NCBI RefSeq assembly: GCF_020905295.1
Contig: NZ_JAJJMM010000001.1
Coordinates: forward strand, 1,550,001-1,614,000
Length of the DNA: 64,000 nucleotides
Reading direction: 5' to 3'
From: Flavobacterium piscisymbiosum
Lineage (GTDB): Bacteria > Bacteroidota > Bacteroidia > Flavobacteriales > Flavobacteriaceae
The translations under genes and the position numbers were made by a program. The first letter of the stretch is position 1; every line of letters begins with the position of its first letter. The notes below the pieces were generated by a model. The model saw only the letters and a program-made list of their open reading frames with translations. It did not search any database and was not told the DNA's origin. This document shows, in pieces, positions 34,252 to 41,597 of the stretch.

Positions 34252-34389
34252 TTAATTTAATATTACAGTTGCTCCTTTTCCTTCTCCTTTTGATGGGTCA
34301 ACATCGTCGCCTCCCTGGATAGTTTTTTGTTGATTTTTAGATAATTTTTCTTTCTCAAAATCTGCGAATTTTAATGCTTGATTTGTCAT
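34252..34389 (-). CDS. Double-glycine precursor peptide, KGNG family, member 5
   Basis: 45 aa: leader MTNQALKFADFEKEKLSKNQ then QKTIQGG, core DDVDPSKGEGKGATVILN. It is the first gene of the array in the direction of transcription and the most divergent core: the Asn residues are replaced (GEGKGA) and a hydrophobic tail is added. A 148-bp spacer separates it from member 4, longer than the other spacers (38-53 bp). Confidence 0.78.
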   Translation of the reverse strand: MTNQALKFADFEKEKLSKNQQKTIQGGDDVDPSKGEGKGATVILN

Positions 34390-34418
34390 GTGTTTATGTG
34401 TTAGGGTTTCTGATTTAT

Positions 34419-34472
34419 CAAAACTAGACAAAAAGCAAAACGCTTAGTCGAGATTCGCGTTTTGAAGCTTTT
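34419..34472 (-). promoter_or_regulatory. Putative promoter and hairpin upstream of the KGNG array
   Basis: On the minus strand TAGTTTTG (34426-34419) matches TAnnTTTG, 30 bp before the member 5 start; no good -33 is seen. Next to it are long inverted arms AAAAGCAAAACGC (34431-34443) and GCGTTTTGAAGCTTTT (34457-34472), pairing with a 3-nt bulge, and a small GCTGA/TCAGC dyad at 34474-34490. This 34390-34649 gap is shared with the divergent VKOR gene and may be the regulator's target region. Confidence 0.4.
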
Positions 34473-34649
34473 GGCTGAAACATAATCAGCTTAATCTATT
34501 GTTTTTCAATTGTTTAAATGGTTCATTCAGACTGCTATAATTTATAAATTGTATGTAGTATAATTGATAAAATGTGTGCCTTCGACGTTTTTTTATGAAT
34601 AAAAACAGCAATATTTGCATTGTAATTATGATTTTAAAGATTCGAAAAG

Positions 34650-36215
34650 ATGTTAAAACTTGTACAGAAATTTCTACAAATAAATAGATACTCGGAAATT
34701 AAAAATGAGTTTAAAGATTTGTTTCTTTCTCATCCAAATTATCCTAGTTTATTTGCAATAACAGATTCTCTGGATTTGTTATCTGTAGAGAATGCAGCAG
34801 TGAGAGTTTCGAAAGAACAAATAGTAGATTTACCATCTAATTTTTTGGCCTACTTTAAGGAGGAACTTATATTGGTAGAAAAGGCTAAAAATTTTGTACG
34901 TATTAATACGATTAAAAAAGGAAGCCTAAAAATGCCTTATGAAAAATTCCTTTTAGATTGGAATGGAGTAATAGTTGCCATAGAACCTAATAATGTTATT
35001 GCAAGAGAAAACCTAAAAGTTGAATTCAGTTGGTTAAAATATACTTTACCACTTTTGCTTTTAGTTGGATTATCTTTTTTCTATAATACCTATAATCTTT
35101 TTAGCACTGTTTTTTTAACAACATCTATTTTAGGATTAATAGTAAGCGTTTTTATTGTTCAGGAAAAATTGGGCTTTAAAAATAGTATTATTTCAAAATT
35201 TTGTAATCTAAGTTCAAATTCATCTTGTAGTTCAGTGATCAATTCCAAGAACGCTGAAAATAAATGGTTTAGTTTTTCAGATCTTCCACTTATTTTCTTT
35301 TGCTCAAGCGTAATTGCTATTTTGGTTAAACCATTAGAATCTTCAATCTTTATAGGATTTTTAAGTTTATTGGCTATTCCTGTAATTGTATCCTCAATTT
35401 GGATTCAAAAGTTTGAAATTCAAAAATGGTGCGTAATGTGTTTGGCAGTTTCCGCTCTAATATTTGTGCAAAGTGTTATATGGTTCGCATCAGATTTGTT
35501 TACGTTAACGTTTAGTTTCGCAGAGGTTTTTCCTTTTGTATTTTCAGTTGTTCTGCTTATACCAATTTGGTCCGTTTTAAAAACAATTTTAAAAAGCATT
35601 TTGGGTAACGAGAATTCTCTTAAAGAGATGAAAAAATTCAAAAGAAATTATTCGTTATTAAATTTTCTGTCAAAAAAAGTACCGTATACCGATGGATTTG
35701 ACGATTTGAGAGGATTACATTTTGGAAACAGAAATGCAGCAGTAAAACTTTCTATAATTATAAGTCCAAGTTGCGAGCACTGTCATAAAACATTTCAGGA
35801 AGCATTTGATTTAGTATTGAGATTTCCTGACAGGATATTCCTGAATGTATTATTCAATATCAATCCTGAAAATGCAGAAAATCCATATAAATCAGTTGTA
35901 GAAAGACTTCTGACCATCAATAGAGTAACTCCAGGAAAAACGGTTGAAGCAATATCTGATTGGCATATTAAAAAAATAGGCCTTAAAAAATGGTTGAAAA
36001 AATGGCATGTTGACGCTGTGAGTATGATGATCAATCAGGAAATACAAAAACAATATGAGTGGTGTTCTAAAAATAATTTTAATTATACACCGGTTAAAAT
36101 TGTAAACGAAAAAGTTTTTCCAAATGAATATGAATTAAGTGAATTAAAATATTTCCTAAACGATTTTATTGAAGAATCTGACAATAGTGAAGTTCTTGAA
36201 AAGAAAATAGCTTAA
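34650..36215 (+). CDS. VKOR-thioredoxin fusion with inactive C39-like N-domain
   Basis: 521 aa. Residues 1-120 resemble a C39-like domain without the catalytic Cys (FLSHPNYPSLFAITDSLDLL, then DWNGVIVAIEP). Residues 125-315 form a VKOR membrane domain: C185 and C193 (CNLSSNSSC), and the active-site pair C261-C264 (KWCVMC). Residues 350-521 are a thioredoxin-like domain with C375-EH-C378 (SPSCEHCHKTF). VKOR homologues pass electrons from a thioredoxin-fold partner to quinone and thus make disulfides. Here the likely substrates are the Cys-rich peptides encoded directly downstream. The degenerate C39-like domain may bind double-glycine leaders. Confidence 0.88.
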   Translation: MLKLVQKFLQINRYSEIKNEFKDLFLSHPNYPSLFAITDSLDLLSVENAAVRVSKEQIVDLPSNFLAYFKEELILVEKAKNFVRINTIKKGSLKMPYEKFLLDWNGVIVAIEPNNVIARENLKVEFSWLKYTLPLLLLVGLSFFYNTYNLFSTVFLTTSILGLIVSVFIVQEKLGFKNSIISKFCNLSSNSSCSSVINSKNAENKWFSFSDLPLIFFCSSVIAILVKPLESSIFIGFLSLLAIPVIVSSIWIQKFEIQKWCVMCLAVSALIFVQSVIWFASDLFTLTFSFAEVFPFVFSVVLLIPIWSVLKTILKSILGNENSLKEMKKFKRNYSLLNFLSKKVPYTDGFDDLRGLHFGNRNAAVKLSIIISPSCEHCHKTFQEAFDLVLRFPDRIFLNVLFNINPENAENPYKSVVERLLTINRVTPGKTVEAISDWHIKKIGLKKWLKKWHVDAVSMMINQEIQKQYEWCSKNNFNYTPVKIVNEKVFPNEYELSELKYFLNDFIEESDNSEVLEKKIA

Positions 36216-36239
36216 TCTTTCTAAAAATAATATTAGGAA

Positions 36240-36282
36240 CAGACAGAAGCTTCAAATGTCGATAAATGATTGAAGTAGTAAA
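36240..36282 (+). promoter_or_regulatory. Conserved element upstream of Cys-rich precursor 1
   Basis: CAGACAGAAGCTTCAAATGT and the following AAATGATTGAAGTA match the segment at 37592-37633 upstream of precursor 5 at most positions and at a similar distance to the start (27 and 20 bp). Both contain a GACA/TGTC inverted pair. Likely a duplicated transcription or translation leader. Confidence 0.5.
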
Positions 36283-36308
36283 CGGAAAACATTAAAACCT
36301 AAAGTATC

Positions 36309-36488
36309 ATGTTAAAAAACATTTTAAGCCTTGAAGGCGCAGAAGAATTAAGTGAAAATGAACAAAAAATGATAGCTGGTGGTAATGCTCCGGTTTGCAA
36401 CGAAGGTTCTTTCGCAAAGAGATGTAACGAATTTGGAACTGTACCTTATTACTGGGATTGTGTGCCTAACGGAACAAAATCTTGCTAA
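36309..36488 (+). CDS. Cys-rich double-glycine precursor 1
   Basis: 59 aa. Leader MLKNILSLEGAEELSENEQK then MIAGG, matching the bacteriocin-type signal sequence common in Flavobacteriia. The core NAPVCNEGSFAKRCNEFG then TVPYYWDCVPNGTKSC has four Cys. It lies 93 bp after the VKOR fusion in the same direction. An export substrate of the C39 ABC transporter is the straightforward reading; toxin, pheromone or adhesin activity cannot be told from sequence. Confidence 0.82.
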   Translation: MLKNILSLEGAEELSENEQKMIAGGNAPVCNEGSFAKRCNEFGTVPYYWDCVPNGTKSC

Positions 36489-36551
36489 TTAGAGCATAGT
36501 TAAATAGAATAAAGCTCACTTTAGTTATTAACAGAAACAAAAAACAGAGTT

Positions 36552-36761
36552 ATGCTAAAAAATATTTTAAACCTTGAAGGAGCTCAGCAAATAAGTGCAA
36601 ATGAGCAAAAAACGATACAAGGAGGACAGCCAATTAATCCGTCTACTTGTCGTTGCTTCTGCAGTACTGGAAGTGCATCTTGTTTTACTTATTGTCCAGA
36701 CGGATCAATTCCGGGATTAAGTGAAGGAAGCACAGGTAATTGTAAATTTCCATTTGAATAA
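36552..36761 (+). CDS. Cys-rich double-glycine precursor 2
   Basis: 69 aa. Leader MLKNILNLEGAQQISANEQK then TIQGG; core QPINPSTCRCFCSTGSASCF then TYCPDGS and GNCKFPFE, six Cys including a CRCFC cluster. The core shares nothing with precursor 1 beyond Cys richness, while the leaders are 75% alike. Confidence 0.82.
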   Translation: MLKNILNLEGAQQISANEQKTIQGGQPINPSTCRCFCSTGSASCFTYCPDGSIPGLSEGSTGNCKFPFE

Positions 36762-36815
36762 GTTTTTGAATTGGATAAAAATAAGCTCTTATTAAAAACT
36801 CAAACAAAAAACGTC

Positions 36816-37028
36816 ATGTTAAAAAACATATTAAACTTACAAGGAGCTGAAGCATTAAGCATCAGTGAGCAAAAAAATATCAGTGGAGGAAGTATTCCGC
36901 CAGATGGTGAGTGTGGAGAATTTGTTGTGTTTTACGCATCACAGGAACAATGTTTAGCCTATCCGCGCAACTTAAGGCCAGTGTATATAGGATCAAACCA
37001 ATGTTCGATATTGATGGCTCCGTGTTAA
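36816..37028 (+). CDS. Cys-rich double-glycine precursor 3
   Basis: 70 aa from the ATG at 36816; the frame is open upstream to a TTG at 36771 but the ATG matches the MLKNILNLQGAEALSISEQK leader start of its neighbours. Cleavage after NISGG. The core (SIPPDGECGEFVVFYASQEQ, then CLAYPRNLRPVYIGSNQC) ends in SILMAPC and has four Cys, the last at the C-terminus. Confidence 0.82.
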   Translation: MLKNILNLQGAEALSISEQKNISGGSIPPDGECGEFVVFYASQEQCLAYPRNLRPVYIGSNQCSILMAPC

Positions 37029-37086
37029 TAGTTCACTGACAATTTAGAATAAAATATAATTTGAATTTCAACAGCAATATCTGATA

Positions 37087-37278
37087 ATGTTAAAGAAAAT
37101 TTTGAATTTAGAAAGTGCCCAGCACATAAGTAAGACTGAACAAAAAACAATAAAAGGAGGAATTCCTGAATGTTGGGTTCATGCAATCGAAGCTGGATGC
37201 GTTTTAATACCCGTAGGCGGCACCTGCCCTGTAAATACATCAGCAGGTATATGTGAAACAAGTCGCCTTTGTTGTTAG
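37087..37278 (+). CDS. Cys-rich double-glycine precursor 4
   Basis: 63 aa. Leader MLKKILNLESAQHISKTEQK then TIKGG; core IPECWVHAIEAGCVLIPVGG then TCPVNTSAGICETSRLCC, six Cys with a terminal Cys-Cys pair. It is the last of four precursors spaced 55-63 bp apart, probably one transcript. Confidence 0.82.
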   Translation: MLKKILNLESAQHISKTEQKTIKGGIPECWVHAIEAGCVLIPVGGTCPVNTSAGICETSRLCC

Positions 37279-37332
37279 ATAGTTTTTGATTTTAGAATAA
37301 ATGTAAAATATAGCCTTTTTTAAAATTTAGTC

Positions 37333-37491
37333 ATGTTTTTTTTAATTTGTAAGGCGCTCGATCGTGGAACATTGAGCAAATATCCCAGTATTGATGATTG
37401 GTATTGGGATTCTCAGGAAAATTGGTCACTGAATTGGTTTTATTTGGTTAGGGCTAATCAGTGCCAGCTCCTAGAGAAATTATATTTCTAA
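37333..37491 (+). CDS. Possible 52-aa ORF, uncertain
   Basis: Opens MFFLICKALDRGTLSKYPSI and continues DDWYWDSQENWSLNWFYLVR with no double-glycine leader. It lies within the precursor cluster before a terminator and could be a degenerate or unrelated peptide. Nothing else supports it, so it may not be a gene. The gap 37279-37652 otherwise holds the terminator at 37517. Confidence 0.25.
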   Translation: MFFLICKALDRGTLSKYPSIDDWYWDSQENWSLNWFYLVRANQCQLLEKLYF

Positions 37492-37516
37492 TAAATTATT
37501 GGTTTATAAATACCCT

Positions 37517-37550
37517 AACAGAGAAGACTAATATCTTCTCTGTTTTTTTT
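37517..37550 (+). terminator. Terminator within the precursor cluster
   Basis: ACAGAGAAGA (37518-37527) pairs with TCTTCTCTGT (37534-37543), then a T-run. It separates precursors 1-4 from precursor 5 and implies two transcription units. Confidence 0.85.
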
Positions 37551-37591
37551 CATAGCATAAATAATAATAAAATATTATGATAGTTTTTTAG

Positions 37592-37633
37592 CAGACAGAG
37601 TCTTCAACTGTCTTAAAATGATTGGAGTACTAA
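37592..37633 (+). promoter_or_regulatory. Conserved element upstream of Cys-rich precursor 5
   Basis: CAGACAGAGTCTTCAACTGT with the following AAATGATTGGAGTA, homologous to 36240-36282; contains a perfect GACAG/CTGTC inverted pair. It follows the terminator at 37517, consistent with a separate promoter for precursor 5. Confidence 0.5.
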
Positions 37634-37652
37634 CAAATCAAAAAAACAAATT

Positions 37653-37841
37653 ATGAAAAAATTGAAAGATTTAATTGGGGTTGAAGTTTTAAGTACTGCT
37701 GAAAAGAAAAACATTAAGGGCGGAGGGCCTGGAATTGAAGCTTGTTATTGTCCTGATGGCACTTTTGCCGGTATTATACATCCGGGTGAAGGAGAGGTTT
37801 GCTCATCAGTTATTGAGGAGAGCTGTTTATTAGATCATTAA
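37653..37841 (+). CDS. Cys-rich double-glycine precursor 5
   Basis: 62 aa. Leader MKKLKDLIGVEVLSTAEKKN then IKGG, diverged from the MLKNILN type but with the same spacing to the glycines. The core GPGIEACYCPDGTFAGIIHP, then GEGEVCSSVIEESCLLDH, has four Cys including CYC. It has its own upstream element and is followed by a hairpin, so it is transcribed alone. Confidence 0.8.
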   Translation: MKKLKDLIGVEVLSTAEKKNIKGGGPGIEACYCPDGTFAGIIHPGEGEVCSSVIEESCLLDH

Positions 37842-37862
37842 TTTTTTTTTTAGTTTTAAATA

Positions 37863-37905
37863 AGGAAGAGCCGCCTCATATTTTTATTTTGGCGGTTTCT
37901 TTTAT
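37863..37905 (+). terminator. Probable terminator after precursor 5
   Basis: AGCCGCC pairs with GGCGGTT (one G-U) around a 14-nt AT-rich loop, followed by TCTTTT. Moderate stem. The rest of 37906-38109 is AT-rich with no gene. Confidence 0.55.
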
Positions 37906-38051
37906 ATAGATCTTAATGGTGCTTTGAATTATAGGGAATCATTAAAATAAAATTACCAGAGATTAAATAGAAATAAAATGTAATTGTTTTAAAATGTGTG
38001 GTTTAAAATGTTTAGAGAAAGAGAGAGTAATTAATTTAATAGTAAATATCA

Positions 38052-38059
38052 TATTTTTG
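38052..38059 (+). promoter_or_regulatory. -7 element before the ABC exporter gene
   Basis: TATTTTTG matches TAnnTTTG, 51 bp before the start at 38110. No clear -33 element. Confidence 0.35.
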
Positions 38060-38109
38060 TTAAATAAAGAAATTTAATCTTAAATTGCTCTGAAATAAAT
38101 GAATATAAG

Positions 38110-40302
38110 TTGAAAAAATTCACCAATTATAAGCAGGCTGATTTTAAGGATTGCGGACCAACATGTTTAAAAATAGTAGCTAAACATTACGGAAAAACAA
38201 TCAACATTCAGGAGTTGAGGAACATTAGCGAAACAACTCGTGAAGGTAGTAATTTGCTTTTTTTAAGCGATGCCGCAGAGAAAATTGGTTTTAGAACTTT
38301 AGGTGTAAAATTAAATCTTGAAAGATTACATGAGGCGCCCTTGCCTTGTATTTTACATTGGAATAAAAACCATTATGTAGTACTTTATAAAATCAAAAGG
38401 GGAACTTATTATATCTCAGATCCGGCTTTTGGTTTAATCGAATATAATAAACAGGATTTTATTAAATTCTGGATAGGCAACAATGCAGACGAATCTACTC
38501 AGGAAGGTGTTGCTTTATTGATGGAGGCTGCACCAAAGTTTTTTCAGTCTGAATTTGATAAGGAAGAAAATAAAGGTTTAGGTTTTGCATTATTGTCGCA
38601 ATACGTTTTGCGGTACAAATCATTTTTAATACAACTTAGTATAGGGTTATTGGCCAGCAGTTTGCTGCAATTGATTTTTCCGTTTTTAACCCAAAGTATT
38701 GTCGATGTAGGAATACAAAATCAGAATATTCACTTTATTTATTTAATTCTTTTTGCGCAATTATTTCTATTTGCCGGAAAGACAGGTTTGGAACTTATCA
38801 GGAGTTGGATATTATTGCATCTTTCTACCCGAATCAATATTTCGCTTATTTCAGATTTCTTTATTAAATTAATGAATCTGCCCATTTCGTTCTTTGATGT
38901 TCGAATGACAGGAGATATTATGCAGCGTATTAATGATCACCGCAGAATCGAAAAAATTCTGACCACGTCATCCTTAAATGTATTGTTTTCTGTTATTAAT
39001 ATGTTTGTTTTGGGAGGTGTATTAGCTTATTTTAATCTTCAGATATTCTTTGTGTTTTTTGTTGGAAGTATTCTCTACTTTGGATGGATTACTTTATTCT
39101 TAAAACGAAGAGAAGTTCTCGATTACAAACGTTTTGCAGAGGTCTCAAACGAGCAAAACAAAGTGATGGAACTTATTAACGGTATGCAGGAAATTAAACT
39201 GCACAATGCCGAAAAACAAAAACGGTGGGGTTGGGAGTATATTCAGGCCAGGCTTTTCAGGGTTTCGATAAAAGGATTGGTTTTAGAGCAAACTCAAACA
39301 ATAGGTTCTTCTGTCATTAATGAGCTAAAAAATATTTTCATCATATTTCTTTCTGCTAAATTAGTAATTGACGGTTCTATAACGTTGGGGATGATGTTGG
39401 CGATAAGTTCGATCGTAGGAAGTTTAAACGGACCAATAACACAGCTTATAGAATTTGTGAGAGAACTTCAGGATGCTAAAATTTCGTTGGCAAGATTGTC
39501 TGAAATTCACGAGAAAGAAGATGAAACGCAACAAGAAGTTCATCAGACAAGTGATGTTCCTTTTGATTCTGATATCGAGATAAAGAATCTTTCGTACCGT
39601 TATCTGGGATCCGATATTCCTGTTTTAGATGATTTAACACTAAAGATTCCGGCCAATAAAGTAACGGCAATAGTAGGCGTTAGCGGAAGCGGAAAAACAA
39701 CATTGATGAAACTGCTTCTGAAATTTTATGAACCTGAAAAAGGAGAAATTACAATTGGCAATACACAGTTTAAAAATATTTCGCAAAAAGCATGGCGATC
39801 CAATATTGGCGCAGTGATGCAGGAAGGTTTTATTTTTAGTGATACTATTGCTAATAATATTGCTTTTGGCGTAGATAAAGTCGATAAAGAGCGCTTGGTT
39901 TATGCAGCAGATGTGGCTAACATAAAAGAATATATTAGCGGATTGCCTCTTGGTTATAATACTAAAATTGGAGCCGAAGGAACCGGAATGAGTACAGGAC
40001 AAAAACAGCGTATGCAAATAGCAAGGGCAGTTTATAAAAATCCCGAAATATTGTTTTTTGATGAAGCAACATCAGCATTAGATGCTAATAATGAAAAAGA
40101 AATTATGCGTAAACTGGATATCTTTTTTAAAGATAAAACCGTAGTGGTTATTGCGCATCGATTAAGTACAGTGATGAATGCTGATCAAATCGTGGTTTTG
40201 GATAAAGGAAAAATTATAGAGATTGGCAATCATTCTGCTTTGGTAGAACAAAAAGGGAATTATTTTGAACTGGTTAAAAATCAATTACAATTAGGAAATT
40301 AA
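38110..40302 (+). CDS. C39-peptidase ABC exporter (PCAT)
   Basis: 730 aa, full length. Start is TTG at 38110 (MKKFTNYKQADFKDCGPTCL); the nearby ATG is out of frame and closes at once. The N-terminal C39 peptidase has Cys15 (DCGPTC), His88 (WNKNHYVVLY) and Asp104 (YYISDPAFG), so it should cleave double-glycine leaders. The membrane domain has six helices (residues 165-460). The nucleotide-binding domain has Walker A GVSGSGKTT, signature STGQKQRMQIARAV, Walker B ILFFDEATSALD and the switch His IAHRLSTV. It exports the precursor peptides encoded upstream. It ends 2 bp before the HlyD gene, so the two are one operon. Confidence 0.95.
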   Translation: MKKFTNYKQADFKDCGPTCLKIVAKHYGKTINIQELRNISETTREGSNLLFLSDAAEKIGFRTLGVKLNLERLHEAPLPCILHWNKNHYVVLYKIKRGTYYISDPAFGLIEYNKQDFIKFWIGNNADESTQEGVALLMEAAPKFFQSEFDKEENKGLGFALLSQYVLRYKSFLIQLSIGLLASSLLQLIFPFLTQSIVDVGIQNQNIHFIYLILFAQLFLFAGKTGLELIRSWILLHLSTRINISLISDFFIKLMNLPISFFDVRMTGDIMQRINDHRRIEKILTTSSLNVLFSVINMFVLGGVLAYFNLQIFFVFFVGSILYFGWITLFLKRREVLDYKRFAEVSNEQNKVMELINGMQEIKLHNAEKQKRWGWEYIQARLFRVSIKGLVLEQTQTIGSSVINELKNIFIIFLSAKLVIDGSITLGMMLAISSIVGSLNGPITQLIEFVRELQDAKISLARLSEIHEKEDETQQEVHQTSDVPFDSDIEIKNLSYRYLGSDIPVLDDLTLKIPANKVTAIVGVSGSGKTTLMKLLLKFYEPEKGEITIGNTQFKNISQKAWRSNIGAVMQEGFIFSDTIANNIAFGVDKVDKERLVYAADVANIKEYISGLPLGYNTKIGAEGTGMSTGQKQRMQIARAVYKNPEILFFDEATSALDANNEKEIMRKLDIFFKDKTVVVIAHRLSTVMNADQIVVLDKGKIIEIGNHSALVEQKGNYFELVKNQLQLGN

Positions 40303-40304
40303 TC

Positions 40305-41597
40305 ATGGCTGAAGATACTACATTCGAATTAAGAAGTGAGGAAGTTCAGGACATCCTTACCAGAGTGCCCCACTGGATGATACGTTGGGGAACAGTTTTG
40401 ATATTTGTAATTATTTTTATGTTGTTTTTTGTATCCTGGTTTATCAAATATCCGGACGTTGTAAATACCGAAATTGTCATTACAACCAATATTCCGCCAG
40501 AAAAAATAGTGTCGAAATCTTCCGGACGTATCGAAGCTATTTTGGTTAAAAACAAATCGATAGTTTCAAAAAACAGCACGCTTGCCATTATCGAAAACAC
40601 AGCCAATTACAAAGATGTTTTTTTATTGAAAAAAATAGTGGATGAGTATAATATCAACAATCCTCAAAAAGCTTTTCCTTTTGCTTTGCTAAAAAATGCA
40701 CAATTAGGAGAAATCGAAAGTGCTTTTGCTGTTTTTCAAAAAGATTATCAGGCCGAAGAATTAAATAAAGATTTGCAGCCTTTTCAGGTCGAAAACAGAG
40801 CGCAGGTTTCAGAGAAAGTTCAGATCAAGGAAAGATTAGAAATTTTGCAACAGCAAAAGGTCATTAACGAAAGTGAATTACAGCTTCAAAAAAATGAAAT
40901 CGCCCGTTTTGAAACTTTATTCAATAAAGGGATTATTTCGGCACAGGAAATGGAAGCCAAGAAGCTGGGTTATCTTCAGGCGCAAAAGAGTTATAAAAGC
41001 CTTTTAACGTCGATTTCTCAATTGAAGTCCTCTTTGATTGATAATTCAAAATTAAGTCAGAATTCGCAGATAAGCGGCACCAAAGAAGAGGTTACATTAG
41101 GAAGAAACATGGCGCAATCATTTTATCAGCTTAAAAAAGTAATAAAAGATTGGGAATTGGCTTATGCCTTAAAATCATCGGTTAGCGGAGTGGTTACTTT
41201 TTTGCAGGTTTGGACAGAAAATCAAACCATAAATGTTGGTGATAATGTGTTCTCGATTATTCCGGATACCAGAAATGGTTTTGTTGGTAAAGTAAAAGCG
41301 CCGGCTCTAAATTCAGGAAAAGTAAAAATTGGCCAGGTTGTGAATATTAGATTGGCGAATTTTCCTGATCGTGAATTTGGTGTGCTAAAAGGTAAAATTC
41401 AGAATATTTCTCTTGTTCCGGATAAAGACGGTAATATATTAATGGATGTTGCTCTTCCTAACGGATTGCAAACTTCTTATAAAAAGCAAATTGTTTTTCA
41501 GCAGGAAATGAAAGGAAGTGCTGAAATTGTAACCGAAGATCTGCGACTAATTGAGAGAATTCTGTATCAGTTTAAGAGTATTTTCGAACAGGTTTAA
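40305..41597 (+). CDS. HlyD-family periplasmic adaptor
   Basis: 430 aa. One membrane helix at about 25-48 (RWGTVLIFVIIFMLFFVSWF), a lipoyl/barrel-sandwich half-motif (IPPEKIVSKSSGRIEAILVK), a long coiled coil (residues 150-270, KERLEILQQQKVINESELQL) and the returning beta part (VSGVVTFLQVWTENQTINVG and GQVVNIRLANFPDREFGVLK). It links the ABC exporter to an outer-membrane TolC-type channel not encoded here. The start immediately follows the exporter gene. Confidence 0.92.
   Translation: MAEDTTFELRSEEVQDILTRVPHWMIRWGTVLIFVIIFMLFFVSWFIKYPDVVNTEIVITTNIPPEKIVSKSSGRIEAILVKNKSIVSKNSTLAIIENTANYKDVFLLKKIVDEYNINNPQKAFPFALLKNAQLGEIESAFAVFQKDYQAEELNKDLQPFQVENRAQVSEKVQIKERLEILQQQKVINESELQLQKNEIARFETLFNKGIISAQEMEAKKLGYLQAQKSYKSLLTSISQLKSSLIDNSKLSQNSQISGTKEEVTLGRNMAQSFYQLKKVIKDWELAYALKSSVSGVVTFLQVWTENQTINVGDNVFSIIPDTRNGFVGKVKAPALNSGKVKIGQVVNIRLANFPDREFGVLKGKIQNISLVPDKDGNILMDVALPNGLQTSYKKQIVFQQEMKGSAEIVTEDLRLIERILYQFKSIFEQV

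Noticed and set aside
33425..34389. CRISPR array, because of regularly spaced similar units
   Set aside because: The units are 130-140 bp, contain start and stop codons and intact frames, and differ in the way coding paralogues do; no cas genes are present.
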